Shown here: piece by piece, positions 27,867 to 34,599 of the stretch
Layout: every line of letters begins with the position of its first letter
Numbering within the stretch: the stretch's first letter is position 1
The notes under the pieces: generated by a model
Told to the model about the DNA's origin: nothing
The model's database searches: none
Seen by the model: only the letters and a program-made list of their open reading frames with translations
Source: Meiothermus sp.
GTDB taxonomy: Bacteria > Deinococcota > Deinococci > Deinococcales > Thermaceae
Length of the DNA stretch: 64,000 bases
Assembly: GCA_026004095.1 (NCBI GenBank)
Contig: BPIL01000002.1
Span: 1 to 64,000, forward strand
Direction: 5' to 3'
Position numbers and translations under genes: made by a program

Positions 27867-28210
27867 TGCGCAAACGCCGGGAGATTGAGGTGGCGGGGGA
27901 GCGCATACCCCGCCTGGACGACATCGCCACCCTGCTGTACCTGGCCACCGAGACCGGCGACTGGCCTGCCAAGCCCACCAACTACATCCGCGGGGATATC
28001 CCCTGGCTGCAGGACGGCGCGGTGATCACCCTGCGCAACCTGGACCCCCGCGGCGAGATGGGCGCCACCTACACCGTGCAGGTGCTGGCGACCCAGATCG
28101 AAATCCACCTGCTTCCCGGCAAGTGGGGGCAGGTGCTGAGAAAGGTTCTTTTGGAGCGGGTTTACCCCGACGAAGAAATCACATCTGTCCTATTGCAGGA
28201 GGAAAAATGA
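27866..28210 (+). CDS. Early phage protein of unknown function
   Basis: A GTG at 27866 with ACGGAGG upstream gives 114 residues. It begins with a basic patch (RKRREIE) and has a mixed alpha/beta pattern (IPRLDDIATLLYLATET, GAVITLRNLDPRGEMGATYTVQVLATQIEIHLLPG). It is not recognised. It overlaps the following coiled-coil gene by four bases, so it is part of the early operon. Confidence 0.6.
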   Translation: MRKRREIEVAGERIPRLDDIATLLYLATETGDWPAKPTNYIRGDIPWLQDGAVITLRNLDPRGEMGATYTVQVLATQIEIHLLPGKWGQVLRKVLLERVYPDEEITSVLLQEEK

Positions 28211-28641
28211 CCGCTGACTTTGCCGAACAACGCCGCCGCCGGCTGCTGGAGATTCCGGTGGAGATCGCCCGCATCAACCGCCAGCTGGTGGCCATGCGGG
28301 CCGAGCGCGACAACACCGAGCGGGCCCTGAAGCGCCGCGAGACCTACGTGCGCCAGGGGGCCCGCCTGCGCGAGAGCTACAAGCAGCTCAAAAGCGAGGC
28401 CGAGCGCACTGACTACCTGCGGGTACAGGTCTACGAGGACATCGAATATGAGCACCTGGCCGACCGCCTGGAGCAGATCGCGGTGCAGATCGACAAGCTG
28501 GTGTTTGAGAAGGACGCCCTGGAGCACGAGCGCAAGGCCCTCTACGCCGCGCTGATCAGCTACGCCGCCGAGATTTTCGAGAAGAAGATTGACGAAAAGA
28601 CCCTGGCCGATATGGCCGGGCGGGGGCGGGTGCTGTCATGA
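28207..28641 (+). CDS. Coiled-coil early phage protein
   Basis: This 144-residue protein is almost entirely charged helix (IARINRQLVAMRAERDNTERALKRRE ... LEQIAVQIDKLVFEKDALEHERKALYAALISYAAEIFEKKI). It resembles DUF-type host-takeover or nuclease-inhibitor-like proteins only in composition; no family was recognised. It lies immediately upstream of the phage mraZ with a four-base overlap, so the two are translationally coupled and could work together. Confidence 0.65.
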   Translation: MTADFAEQRRRRLLEIPVEIARINRQLVAMRAERDNTERALKRRETYVRQGARLRESYKQLKSEAERTDYLRVQVYEDIEYEHLADRLEQIAVQIDKLVFEKDALEHERKALYAALISYAAEIFEKKIDEKTLADMAGRGRVLS

Positions 28642-29072
28642 CCGGGGAGCACCACTACGCCCTGGACGAGAAGGGCCGCCTGCTGCTGCCTAAAGCCTTC
28701 CGCGACGAGCTGCGTGATGGGCTGGTGATCACCCGGGGGCTGGAAGGCTGCCTCTATGGCTTCCCCCTGGTGGCCTGGCAGCGGGTGGAGGCCGAGCTGG
28801 CCCAGCTCCCCATTACCAACCCCAAGGCGGCGGCCCTGGCCCGCTTCCTGATCGGCGGTGCGTTGAAGGGCCGCCTCGACGCCGCCGGTCGCACCACTTT
28901 GACCCCACAGCTCTTATCCCACGCCGATATCCGCGAGGGGGTGGTCATCATCGGAATGAAAAATCGTTTCGAACTGTGGAGCCCTGGGCGCTGGAGCGAG
29001 GAACTGGCCCGCCTGACCTCGCCCCAGGCCCAGCGCGACGGCCTGGAGCTGATCCAGACCTTTTTGAGGTAG
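28638..29072 (+). CDS. Prophage-encoded MraZ homologue
   Basis: This 144-residue protein has two AbrB-like halves and is clearly a MraZ paralogue: it has LDEKGRLLLPKAFR, then VITRGLEGCLYGFPLVAW, then LDAAGRTTLTPQLL. The 11 residues VITRGLEGCLY are identical to the host MraZ at 15684-16118 and the length is the same. The first DNA-contact loop (D-KGR-P) is intact; the second is slightly altered. It sits in the early operon after muB. I infer it could bind the host dcw boxes, or phage sites, to alter division during infection or lysogeny. Confidence 0.92.
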   Translation: MTGEHHYALDEKGRLLLPKAFRDELRDGLVITRGLEGCLYGFPLVAWQRVEAELAQLPITNPKAAALARFLIGGALKGRLDAAGRTTLTPQLLSHADIREGVVIIGMKNRFELWSPGRWSEELARLTSPQAQRDGLELIQTFLR

Positions 29073-29074
29073 CC

Positions 29075-29323
29075 ATGCTGGAAACAGTCATCCAATCCCT
29101 CTTCGCCCAGGCCCAGGCCCAGAACGGTCGGGCCAGCACCTGCCTGAGCAAAGGCCTCTGGCTGGTGGCCGATACCCGCAGCGCTCGCCGCACCCTGGTG
29201 CTCTTCCGCCGGGTGGGCCAGCCCTCCATGCAGGAGGCCCGCATCTGCGCCAAATATGCCGGCTTCAAAGCCTACGCCATCGCCCCCCACGGCAACAAAC
29301 TGGTCATTTTCGAAAAGGAGTAA
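29075..29323 (+). CDS. Early phage protein of unknown function
   Basis: This 82-residue alpha/beta protein directly follows the phage mraZ (2-bp gap). It has an N-terminal helix (MLETVIQSLFAQAQAQNG) then beta-like stretches (LWLVADTRSARRTLVLFRRVG, AYAIAPHGNKLVIFEKE). No family recognised. The start ATG follows TTGAGGT. Confidence 0.6.
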   Translation: MLETVIQSLFAQAQAQNGRASTCLSKGLWLVADTRSARRTLVLFRRVGQPSMQEARICAKYAGFKAYAIAPHGNKLVIFEKE

Positions 29324-29326
29324 GCC

Positions 29327-29638
29327 ATGAAAAAACCCGAGAAGCCCACCAACCCCCAGCCCGTATACGCCGATCTGGACAGCCTCCCGGCCCCCGAGTA
29401 CAAGCCGGAGGACTACCTGCTCTTCCACCTGCAGAACATGGCCACCGACCTGCTCGCCCATATCCGCGAGCTGAAGGAGACCGGCAGCATCGAGCCCGGC
29501 CCCCTGAAGGGCCTGGCCCGGCGCATGCTGGCCGCCTATATGGCCTCGGCGGAGATCTTCTACGAGCAGGCCACCAAGGAATCCACCATCGAGACCCTGC
29601 GTAACCCCCACCGGCTGCGCGGAACGGAGATGCCGTGA
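29327..29638 (+). CDS. Early phage protein of unknown function
   Basis: This 103-residue protein has a Pro-rich N-terminus (KKPEKPTNPQP) followed by helices (DYLLFHLQNMATDLLAHIRELKET, LARRMLAAYMASAEIFYEQATK). Not recognised. It starts after AAAGGAG and overlaps the next small gene by four bases. It is probably soluble. Confidence 0.6.
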   Translation: MKKPEKPTNPQPVYADLDSLPAPEYKPEDYLLFHLQNMATDLLAHIRELKETGSIEPGPLKGLARRMLAAYMASAEIFYEQATKESTIETLRNPHRLRGTEMP

Positions 29639-29736
29639 GCGCCGGAACCGCTTTTTTACTGGGCTACATCCTGGGCGGCCTGCTGGGGATGCTCCTGATG
29701 GCCGTGCTGGCCGCCAGCCGGAGGGAGGACGCATGA
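29635..29736 (+). CDS. Tiny membrane protein
   Basis: A 33-residue frame from GTG at 29635, overlapping both neighbours by four bases. It is one hydrophobic helix with small-residue spacing (FLLGYILGGLLGMLLMAVLAA), capped by SRREDA. Continuous stop-start overlaps argue that it is translated. Function unknown. Confidence 0.5.
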   Translation: MSAGTAFLLGYILGGLLGMLLMAVLAASRREDA

Positions 29737-29975
29737 GCGCCCTCGACCGCGCCTACCAGCGCTGCCAGACCCCGGCCCAGGCCCGGCATTATGCCCGCAT
29801 CTGCGAGAAGAACCGCAACTGGCCCGCGGCCCAGCTCTACCACGAGGTGGCGGAAGCCCTGGAAGCCGCCGAGCGCCTGCGCGCGGCCATCCACCCTGCC
29901 TGCCCGATTTGCGGCGGGCGGGGGATGCTCGACGACATCGAGTGCTGGCTATGCTCACCCCCGGCGAGATTCTAG
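29733..29975 (+). CDS. Small zinc-finger-like phage protein
   Basis: This 80-residue protein has a helical N-terminal part and a C-terminal CPICGGRGMLDDIECWLC segment, i.e. two CxxC pairs that would bind one zinc, as in DnaJ-type fingers. The role is unknown; such small early proteins often bind host enzymes or nucleic acid. It overlaps the next gene by 25 bp. Confidence 0.6.
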   Translation: MSALDRAYQRCQTPAQARHYARICEKNRNWPAAQLYHEVAEALEAAERLRAAIHPACPICGGRGMLDDIECWLCSPPARF

Positions 29976-30244
29976 TGCAACTGCGGGAGAACCCCCGCCC
30001 CCACCTGCTCCTGCTGCGGGGCAACGTGGCCATGCGCCTGTGCTACCTCTACCAGGCCTCTTTGCCGGAGCAGTTCGACCCCGAGCTGCCCCTGGGCTAC
30101 GAGCCCGGGGAGGTGGTGCACATCTACGGCCTCTACAGCCCCAGCGCCAAGGAGTGGCTGGAACTCCCGGCACGCACCCTGGGCCGCGTGCTGCACAACG
30201 TGCGGCCTTTGCGTCTATTGGAGGACTGCGATGAGGAAGGATGA
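29951..30244 (+). CDS. Early phage protein of unknown function
   Basis: This 97-residue protein starts at ATG 29951 inside the end of the zinc-finger gene. It has alternating helix and strand (EILVQLRENPRPHLLLLRGNVAMRLCYLYQ, PGEVVHIYGLYSPSAKEWLELP). No known family seen. It overlaps the following gene by 14 bp. Confidence 0.55.
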   Translation: MLTPGEILVQLRENPRPHLLLLRGNVAMRLCYLYQASLPEQFDPELPLGYEPGEVVHIYGLYSPSAKEWLELPARTLGRVLHNVRPLRLLEDCDEEG

Positions 30245-30518
30245 AATCCGCAAACGCCTGCGCGCCAAGCGCATCCAAATCTACGACCACCCCAGGCTGG
30301 TACTGAAGGGCACCTTCTACTCGGTCTGGAAAAAACCCGATGGGGGCTACATCAAGACCTACGAGGTGGAGCCCGAGATGGAAGCCACCTACCCCAGCGA
30401 ACAGCAGGTCTGGCGCTGGCTCAAGCTGCACCTCACCGGCCTGCCCTGCCGGGGCATCGGGATGGCCGGTCTGGAGCTGATCGAAAAACACATGGCCAGG
30501 GAGGAGGCCCATGCCTAG
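30231..30518 (+). CDS. Early phage protein of unknown function
   Basis: This 95-residue basic protein begins MRKDEIRKRLRAKRIQIYD and has WRWLKLHLTGLPCRGIGMAGLELIEKHM near the end. The strongly basic start suggests nucleic-acid contact, but no motif is recognised. It overlaps the next gene by eight bases. Confidence 0.55.
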   Translation: MRKDEIRKRLRAKRIQIYDHPRLVLKGTFYSVWKKPDGGYIKTYEVEPEMEATYPSEQQVWRWLKLHLTGLPCRGIGMAGLELIEKHMAREEAHA

Positions 30519-30801
30519 CGCCCGCGGCCTGCAGGCCCTCAAACAGGCCCGGCCCGACAAGGCGGCCAACCTCGAGCAGCTCCTGGCCTTCCTCCACGAC
30601 CGCCCTGGGGTGACGGTGCAGATCCGCTGCGCTGAGCTCGAGACCGCCGTGCGCTTCAACGGCCTGGAGGAAGAAAACGGCCAGGTACAGCCGCGCTACG
30701 GCATTTACCTGTACACCCTGCGGGAGTGGCTGGAGGTCGGCGAATCCACCTTTCGTACCTACCTGGGCCAGTACGGCCCCTATACCTGGGAGGAAGCATG
30801 A
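30511..30801 (+). CDS. Early phage protein of unknown function
   Basis: This 96-residue protein has an N-terminal helix rich in Lys/Ala (LQALKQARPDKAANLEQLLAFLHDR) and a beta-like middle (VTVQIRCAELETAVRF). Not recognised. It overlaps the following ATG by four bases. Confidence 0.55.
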   Translation: MPSARGLQALKQARPDKAANLEQLLAFLHDRPGVTVQIRCAELETAVRFNGLEEENGQVQPRYGIYLYTLREWLEVGESTFRTYLGQYGPYTWEEA

Positions 30802-31211
30802 GCGACCCCAAGGTTGAACTGGCCCGGCAGGTCTTCAAAGCACTGTGGGAGGCCGGGCCCCAGGGCCTCGACCGCGACGCCCTGGCCCATGCCCTGGGGG
30901 TGGGCGACCGGGAGATGCGGGAAGCGGTGGAGCTGTGCGCCAAGCTCTCGGCCCGCCCCAGCGTGGCCGGCGCCAAGCCCGAGGTGGTGGGGTTCGATCC
31001 CATGACCCGGCGCTACCACATCGCCAACTCGCCCGAGCAGGCCGACCGGATTATGGCCTACGCCCTCAGCTACATCAGAAGCAGCCTGGAGCGGGTGCTG
31101 GCCTACCGCGAGGCCCGCACCCTGCGCTGGGGCGAGATCGAGCTGCCCCAGACCATCCAGCAGGCGCTATTTGAGGCGGAGAACTCGATGCGGAGGTGGG
31201 GGCGTGATTGA
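30798..31211 (+). CDS. Early phage protein with winged-helix-like N-terminus
   Basis: This 137-residue protein has residues 8-55 (ARQVFKALWEAGPQGLDRDALAHALGVGDREMREAVELCAKL) with the spacing of a winged helix, where 'ALAHALGVGDREMREAV' would be the recognition part. The C-terminal half is helical. A regulator of middle or late transcription is possible. It overlaps the next gene by eight bases. No family assigned. Confidence 0.6.
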   Translation: MSDPKVELARQVFKALWEAGPQGLDRDALAHALGVGDREMREAVELCAKLSARPSVAGAKPEVVGFDPMTRRYHIANSPEQADRIMAYALSYIRSSLERVLAYREARTLRWGEIELPQTIQQALFEAENSMRRWGRD

Positions 31212-31674
31212 ACTCACCGAGCTGGGCCTGCTCAGCCTGGCCGCCCTGGCCCTGGGCCTCCTGGCCGGGGGGCAGCTCGTGGGATGGGGCTTCAGCGTGG
31301 CTTTGGAACTCAACCCTTCCGGGGCGCAAGCCTACCTGACCCCCACCACCATCTGGCGGGTAGAGTATAGCCCCCAGGACAACATCCTGACGGGCTTCAA
31401 CCTGGCCGGGACCACGGTGTACTTCGAGCCAGCCCGTTGGAGGCACTTGATGCACACCGACGCCCTTCAGACCCTGCGCGCAGAGGTGGAACGCTACGAG
31501 CTGGGCCACACCCAGGGCTGGAAGCATTTTGGCCTGGGATATCTCGTACAGGTGCTGGCCGAGCCCTGCACCTTCGATCCGAAAGCGGGCTGGGCGGGGC
31601 ACTGCCCCAACCAGGAGCGCCCACCCTATCGTCTGGTGCCCCGCACCGGGGCCATCAAGGTGGTGATGCCATGA
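31204..31674 (+). CDS. Membrane-anchored phage protein of unknown function
   Basis: A GTG at 31204 with GGAGGTG upstream gives 156 residues. One membrane segment at the N-terminus (LGLLSLAALALGLLAGGQLVGWGF) is followed by a soluble domain with Trp/Tyr-rich strands, a helix (LQTLRAEVERYELGHTQGWKHFGLGYLVQVLA) and two cysteines that might pair outside the cell. No family recognised. It is coupled to the next membrane protein by a four-base overlap. Confidence 0.6.
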   Translation: MIELTELGLLSLAALALGLLAGGQLVGWGFSVALELNPSGAQAYLTPTTIWRVEYSPQDNILTGFNLAGTTVYFEPARWRHLMHTDALQTLRAEVERYELGHTQGWKHFGLGYLVQVLAEPCTFDPKAGWAGHCPNQERPPYRLVPRTGAIKVVMP

Positions 31675-32540
31675 TCCACAAACTGATGATCACTCTGCTG
31701 CTTTTGGCTTATTTTGCCACCCTCATCATGAGCACCGGCCACCTGGCCGAGTGGTACGCCCTATCGCTGGGCAAGCTGCCGCGTGAGTTGGCCTGGGGCC
31801 TGGCCGGGGCTCTGGAGTTTACCGCCTTCCTGCTTTCGCTGCTCTCCAACTCGCTGCTGCGGCAATCCCGCTGGGCAGGGGGTGGCGCCCTGGCCGCCCT
31901 GGGGCTGGTCTGGGTGGGCAACGCCCTCTCCATGCACAGGGGGGCCCCGGAACTGGCCCTATGGGAAGTTTTTCTCATGAGCCTCTTTGTACCGGTCGGT
32001 ACCTACGCGGTGGGCAAGGTGGTCGGGGAGCTTATTGGAGGTACCGCTGCGCCGGTGCAGGTACCGCGCTCAGTGGCCCCAGAGGTACCGCTGAATCAAC
32101 CAGTGGCACACAGAGGTACCGCTGCGCCGGTTCAGGTACCGCACCAAACGGCTTCAGAGGTACCGCAGGTACCGGCTGTGTGGCACACTCATGTACCAAG
32201 CCCGGTACCTCAGACAGCACATCCAGGTACCGCGGAACCACCCCAGGTAACGCCCCGCGAACGTGTGAGTGAAGCTGCCGGTACCGCTGGTGCTGTCAGC
32301 GAGCGCGCCACGCTGCGTATGCGGGAGCGTAGCGTGGACTTGGAGTGGAGCGTGGAAGGCAGGGCCGGTGAACTGCTCAGTGTGATGGCGCGGTACCAGG
32401 CCCCTGTTACCTTGACCGTCCTGGTTCGGAACCTGGGCTGGCCCAAGAGCACGGTACGCCGTTGGTTGGACCGCCTGGAAGAAGAGGGCCTGATCCGGCG
32501 GACTGAAGATGGGTGGTACCTCTCGGAGGCACAGCCTTGA
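31671..32540 (+). CDS. Membrane protein with C-terminal winged-helix domain
   Basis: This 289-residue protein has three to four hydrophobic segments in residues 1-120 and a Pro/Ala/Val-rich linker (about 124-215) containing two 25-residue repeats that begin GTAAPVQVP. The C-terminal winged helix is at about 225-285 (PVTLTVLVRNLGWPKSTVRRWLDRLEEEGLIRRTEDGWYL). It looks like a membrane-bound transcription regulator. The linker DNA is packed with GGTACC sites read in all three frames. I chose the ATG at 31671, overlapping the upstream stop; a longer frame exists but is unsupported. Confidence 0.7.
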   Translation: MIHKLMITLLLLAYFATLIMSTGHLAEWYALSLGKLPRELAWGLAGALEFTAFLLSLLSNSLLRQSRWAGGGALAALGLVWVGNALSMHRGAPELALWEVFLMSLFVPVGTYAVGKVVGELIGGTAAPVQVPRSVAPEVPLNQPVAHRGTAAPVQVPHQTASEVPQVPAVWHTHVPSPVPQTAHPGTAEPPQVTPRERVSEAAGTAGAVSERATLRMRERSVDLEWSVEGRAGELLSVMARYQAPVTLTVLVRNLGWPKSTVRRWLDRLEEEGLIRRTEDGWYLSEAQP

Positions 32541-32597
32541 TTCACGTTCCTGGTACCACCGACGGAGAGGTACCGCTCGCCGAGCGCAGCCGGTACC
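31998..32597. repeat. Dense array of 16 GGTACC palindromes
   Basis: GGTACC occurs at 31998, 32040, 32060, 32084, 32115, 32135, 32159, 32168, 32204, 32226, 32280, 32392, 32515, 32552, 32569 and 32592. In the membrane/winged-helix gene it is read as GGT ACC (Gly-Thr), as xxG GTA CCx (Val-Pro) and as xGG TAC C (Arg/Trp-Tyr), and it continues into the next gene. The hexamer rather than the peptide is thus conserved. Two 75-bp units start at 32040 and 32115. Outside the array I saw only scattered copies. It may be a binding-site cluster. Confidence 0.85.
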
Positions 32598-32962
32598 TCT
32601 GGCAGGCCGAGCATGCCTTCCGGGCCATCTGGATGGTGGGGCGGGGCCGGGCCAGCTGGCAGAAGGTGTTGGGGGGCCACAACCCCCACCGCGCCAGCTA
32701 CCTGCCCATCTACGTGCCCGAGCTGCCCGAGGCCGGCATCGAGGCCCATGAGCTTCGCCTGTGGAAGAGGGACTTCGACTCATTTGTGGACGAGCTATCC
32801 CCCGCCGAGCGCGAACTGCTGATCTACCAGATTGCGGGCAGCCGCTGGGCCACCATCTTCCGCTGGCGCAAAAGCCGGGGCCGCTTTGAGCGGGGCAACG
32901 TGGATGAGCGCATCGCCGAGCTGGCCATTCGCCTGCGGCAGATCTGCAAGGGGGTTAGATGA
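32537..32962 (+). CDS. Phage protein of unknown function, possible transcription activator
   Basis: A TTG at 32537 overlaps the upstream stop (TTGA) and gives 141 residues. It is helical and Trp-rich (RYLWQAEHAFRAIWMVGRGRASWQKVLGG) with a C-terminal part (LLIYQIAGSRWATIFRWRKSRGRFERGNVDERIAELAIRLRQIC) that could be a helix-turn-helix. The position just before the first rightward promoter cassette is that of Mu Mor/C regulators, but no sequence match is seen. A longer frame from 32513 is possible. Confidence 0.5.
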   Translation: MIHVPGTTDGEVPLAERSRYLWQAEHAFRAIWMVGRGRASWQKVLGGHNPHRASYLPIYVPELPEAGIEAHELRLWKRDFDSFVDELSPAERELLIYQIAGSRWATIFRWRKSRGRFERGNVDERIAELAIRLRQICKGVR

Positions 32963-33159
32963 ACATCAGGGAACTGGACTCGGCGGTGCATTCCCATACC
33001 CGGGCGATCCCCATTTACCGCGGGTTGGCGGGCGTGGGCCGCCCCATGACGCTGGACGGCAAAATCCTGCGGGAATCGTTCCGCTACAAGGGCAACTGGA
33101 TTTGGTACGCCGTGCAGGATGGCCGCGCTTTCTACATGGTGCAGCCGCTGGACAATTAA
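32959..33159 (+). CDS. Small phage protein
   Basis: This 66-residue protein is the last gene of the early/middle run. It has short beta-like stretches (MTLDGKILRESFRYKGNWIWYAVQDGRAFYMVQPL) typical of a small SH3-like or OB-like fold, but no family is recognised. It overlaps the preceding stop by four bases; a promoter cassette follows 15 bp later. Confidence 0.5.
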   Translation: MNIRELDSAVHSHTRAIPIYRGLAGVGRPMTLDGKILRESFRYKGNWIWYAVQDGRAFYMVQPLDN

Positions 33160-33174
33160 CCCAGGATTTGGCGC

Positions 33175-33216
33175 TATACTGAAGGTAACCTAGCCCCTGC
33201 CCTCGCGGCAGGGGCT
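33175..33216 (+). promoter_or_regulatory. Promoter-hairpin cassette P2
   Basis: TATACT (33175-33180), 3 nt, GGTAACCTAGCC (33184-33195), and a hairpin AGCCCCTGCC/GGCAGGGGCT (33192-33216, 5-nt loop). The mRNA should start within the 12-base element, placing the hairpin at its 5' end. A near-identical copy is at 36022. Drives 33232 onwards (small membrane proteins, terminase). There is no obvious -35 box. Confidence 0.7.
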
Positions 33217-33231
33217 CGTTTACGGACGGGG

Positions 33232-33480
33232 ATGAATGACCTGGAGCGCTCACTACTGGAAGATATGCTGGACGAGCTGGCGGCACAGGCCCCGGATGGG
33301 CGGGAGGAGCAGATACGGAAGATGCGGGAAAAAATGCTGGCTATAAAGCTGTTGCAGCGCATGCCCCAGGGCCGCACACCCTTTTTCTGGACGGCAGAGT
33401 TCTGGAAGACCGCCCTGATCGTGGTGGGCATCCTGGCTGCGCTGCTGGGCGTGAAGATTCCCGCCATCCCCAACCCCTGA
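33232..33480 (+). CDS. Small membrane protein, possible lysis accessory
   Basis: This 82-residue protein has a charged N-terminal helix (DLERSLLEDMLDELAAQAPDGREEQIRKMREKMLA) followed by one membrane segment near the C-terminus (TALIVVGILAALLGVKIPAI). It is first in the operon behind cassette P2. The topology could fit a holin or spanin component; no family recognised. Confidence 0.5.
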   Translation: MNDLERSLLEDMLDELAAQAPDGREEQIRKMREKMLAIKLLQRMPQGRTPFFWTAEFWKTALIVVGILAALLGVKIPAIPNP

Positions 33481-33489
33481 TGAGGAGCT

Positions 33490-33843
33490 ATGTCGAGACT
33501 GGGCAATCAACGCATCAAAATCCTGCGCGGCGAGGTTCTATACGCGCTTTACCTTTTTGCGACGGGCCTCGACGACAAACCCCTATACCCCGATGCGCCC
33601 TGGCGGCTGCCCGAGCGCTCCCTGAAGCTGACCCTGGAGGGCCTGCACATGCTGCCCGGCGATGAGGAGCTGGAATCGGTGCTGCGCTATCTGAGCGCAC
33701 CCGGCAAGGAGTACATCAACGTGGCCTGGCGCAACGATGGCCGGGGCGGCTTCGAGTACGCCGAGATCACCGCCCGGGGCATGGACCTGTGCAACGGCGA
33801 CATCTCCGACCCCGGTGTAGCATTCCCGCGGAGGAGGGCATGA
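33490..33843 (+). CDS. Phage protein with possible winged-helix fold
   Basis: This 117-residue protein has an N-terminal basic helix (GNQRIKILRGEVLYALYLFATG) followed by a helix-strand pattern with EYINVAWRNDGRGGFEYAEITARGMDLCNG that reads like the wing of a winged helix. Similar small genes precede the terminase in many Mu-like phages. Start supported by GAGGAG. Function unknown. Confidence 0.55.
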   Translation: MSRLGNQRIKILRGEVLYALYLFATGLDDKPLYPDAPWRLPERSLKLTLEGLHMLPGDEELESVLRYLSAPGKEYINVAWRNDGRGGFEYAEITARGMDLCNGDISDPGVAFPRRRA

Positions 33844-34037
33844 GCCCGGAGGAGCTGCGCGACATCCGGGAGGAGATGACCGCCCTGCGGCTGGCGGCCC
33901 AGGCCAGCCAGAAGCGCATCATGGAGCGCCTGGACGAGCTGGAGGCGCTCATCCTGCGCCGCACGGCCAAGCCGGGATGGCGGCTATACAGCCTGCTGGC
34001 CATAGCGGCTTTTGTCGGCTGGATCATGCCCAGGTAG
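33840..34037 (+). CDS. Small coiled-coil membrane protein
   Basis: This 65-residue protein has a coiled coil (PEELRDIREEMTALRLAAQASQKRIMERLDELEALIL) then a C-terminal membrane helix (LYSLLAIAAFVGWIM). This layout is typical of phage hemolysin-XhlA-like or spanin-like lysis accessories. It overlaps the preceding gene by four bases. Role inferred. Confidence 0.55.
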   Translation: MSPEELRDIREEMTALRLAAQASQKRIMERLDELEALILRRTAKPGWRLYSLLAIAAFVGWIMPR

Positions 34038-34046
34038 GGGGGAGTT

Positions 34047-34598
34047 GTGGCCATCTACGTGCAGTCCACCCGCTGTAGGGTCTGCCTCTCGTCGCTGCGC
34101 GAGGAGATCGACGCCATGCTGCTGGGGGATGTGCGCAAGCCGGACGGCCCCTACCGCATCGAGGATATCGTGGCCTGGGCCGCCGAGCGGGGCGAGGCGC
34201 TGAGCGCGGCTAGCCTCTCGCGCCACCGCACCAACCACCTGCTGCCGGCCCTGGGCGCGGCCCTCGAGGCCCAGCAGGTGATGGAGGCCATCGGCCAGGC
34301 CACCGGCAAGCAGATGAGCCTGCAGGCCGCATTTACCAATGTGCTCATCCACAAGCTGTTGCGCTACCTGGAAACCTTCGACCCTTCAGAGATTGACCCG
34401 AAAGCCGTTGGGCGGATGCTCGAGACCGGCGTGCGGGCGGTGACGGCCAGCCTGCAGCTGGAAAAGGCCGAGCGGATTTTCAGCAAAGACCAGGCCGCCA
34501 TGATGGCCGAAAAGGTAGAGAAGCGGCTGGCGGCCCGCAACCTCGACCCCGAGACCCTGGCTACCATCCGCCAGGAGATTTACGGATTGGGCCAATAG
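34047..34598 (+). CDS. Terminase small subunit (Mu gp27-like)
   Basis: This 183-residue protein, from a GTG at 34047 with GGGGGGAG upstream, starts with a CxxC-type segment (TRCRVCLSSLREEIDAMLL) and a helix-turn-helix-like stretch (RIEDIVAWAAERGEALSAASLSRHR), followed by helices. Position directly before the large subunit and the domain layout match Mu gp27. It recognises phage DNA for packaging. Confidence 0.78.
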   Translation: MAIYVQSTRCRVCLSSLREEIDAMLLGDVRKPDGPYRIEDIVAWAAERGEALSAASLSRHRTNHLLPALGAALEAQQVMEAIGQATGKQMSLQAAFTNVLIHKLLRYLETFDPSEIDPKAVGRMLETGVRAVTASLQLEKAERIFSKDQAAMMAEKVEKRLAARNLDPETLATIRQEIYGLGQ

Positions 34599-34599
34599 T

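Noticed and set aside
31998..32597. GGTACC array as an assembly or cloning artefact
   Set aside because: The sites lie in continuous, sensible coding sequence of two genes with varied flanks, so a vector or adapter origin is unlikely.
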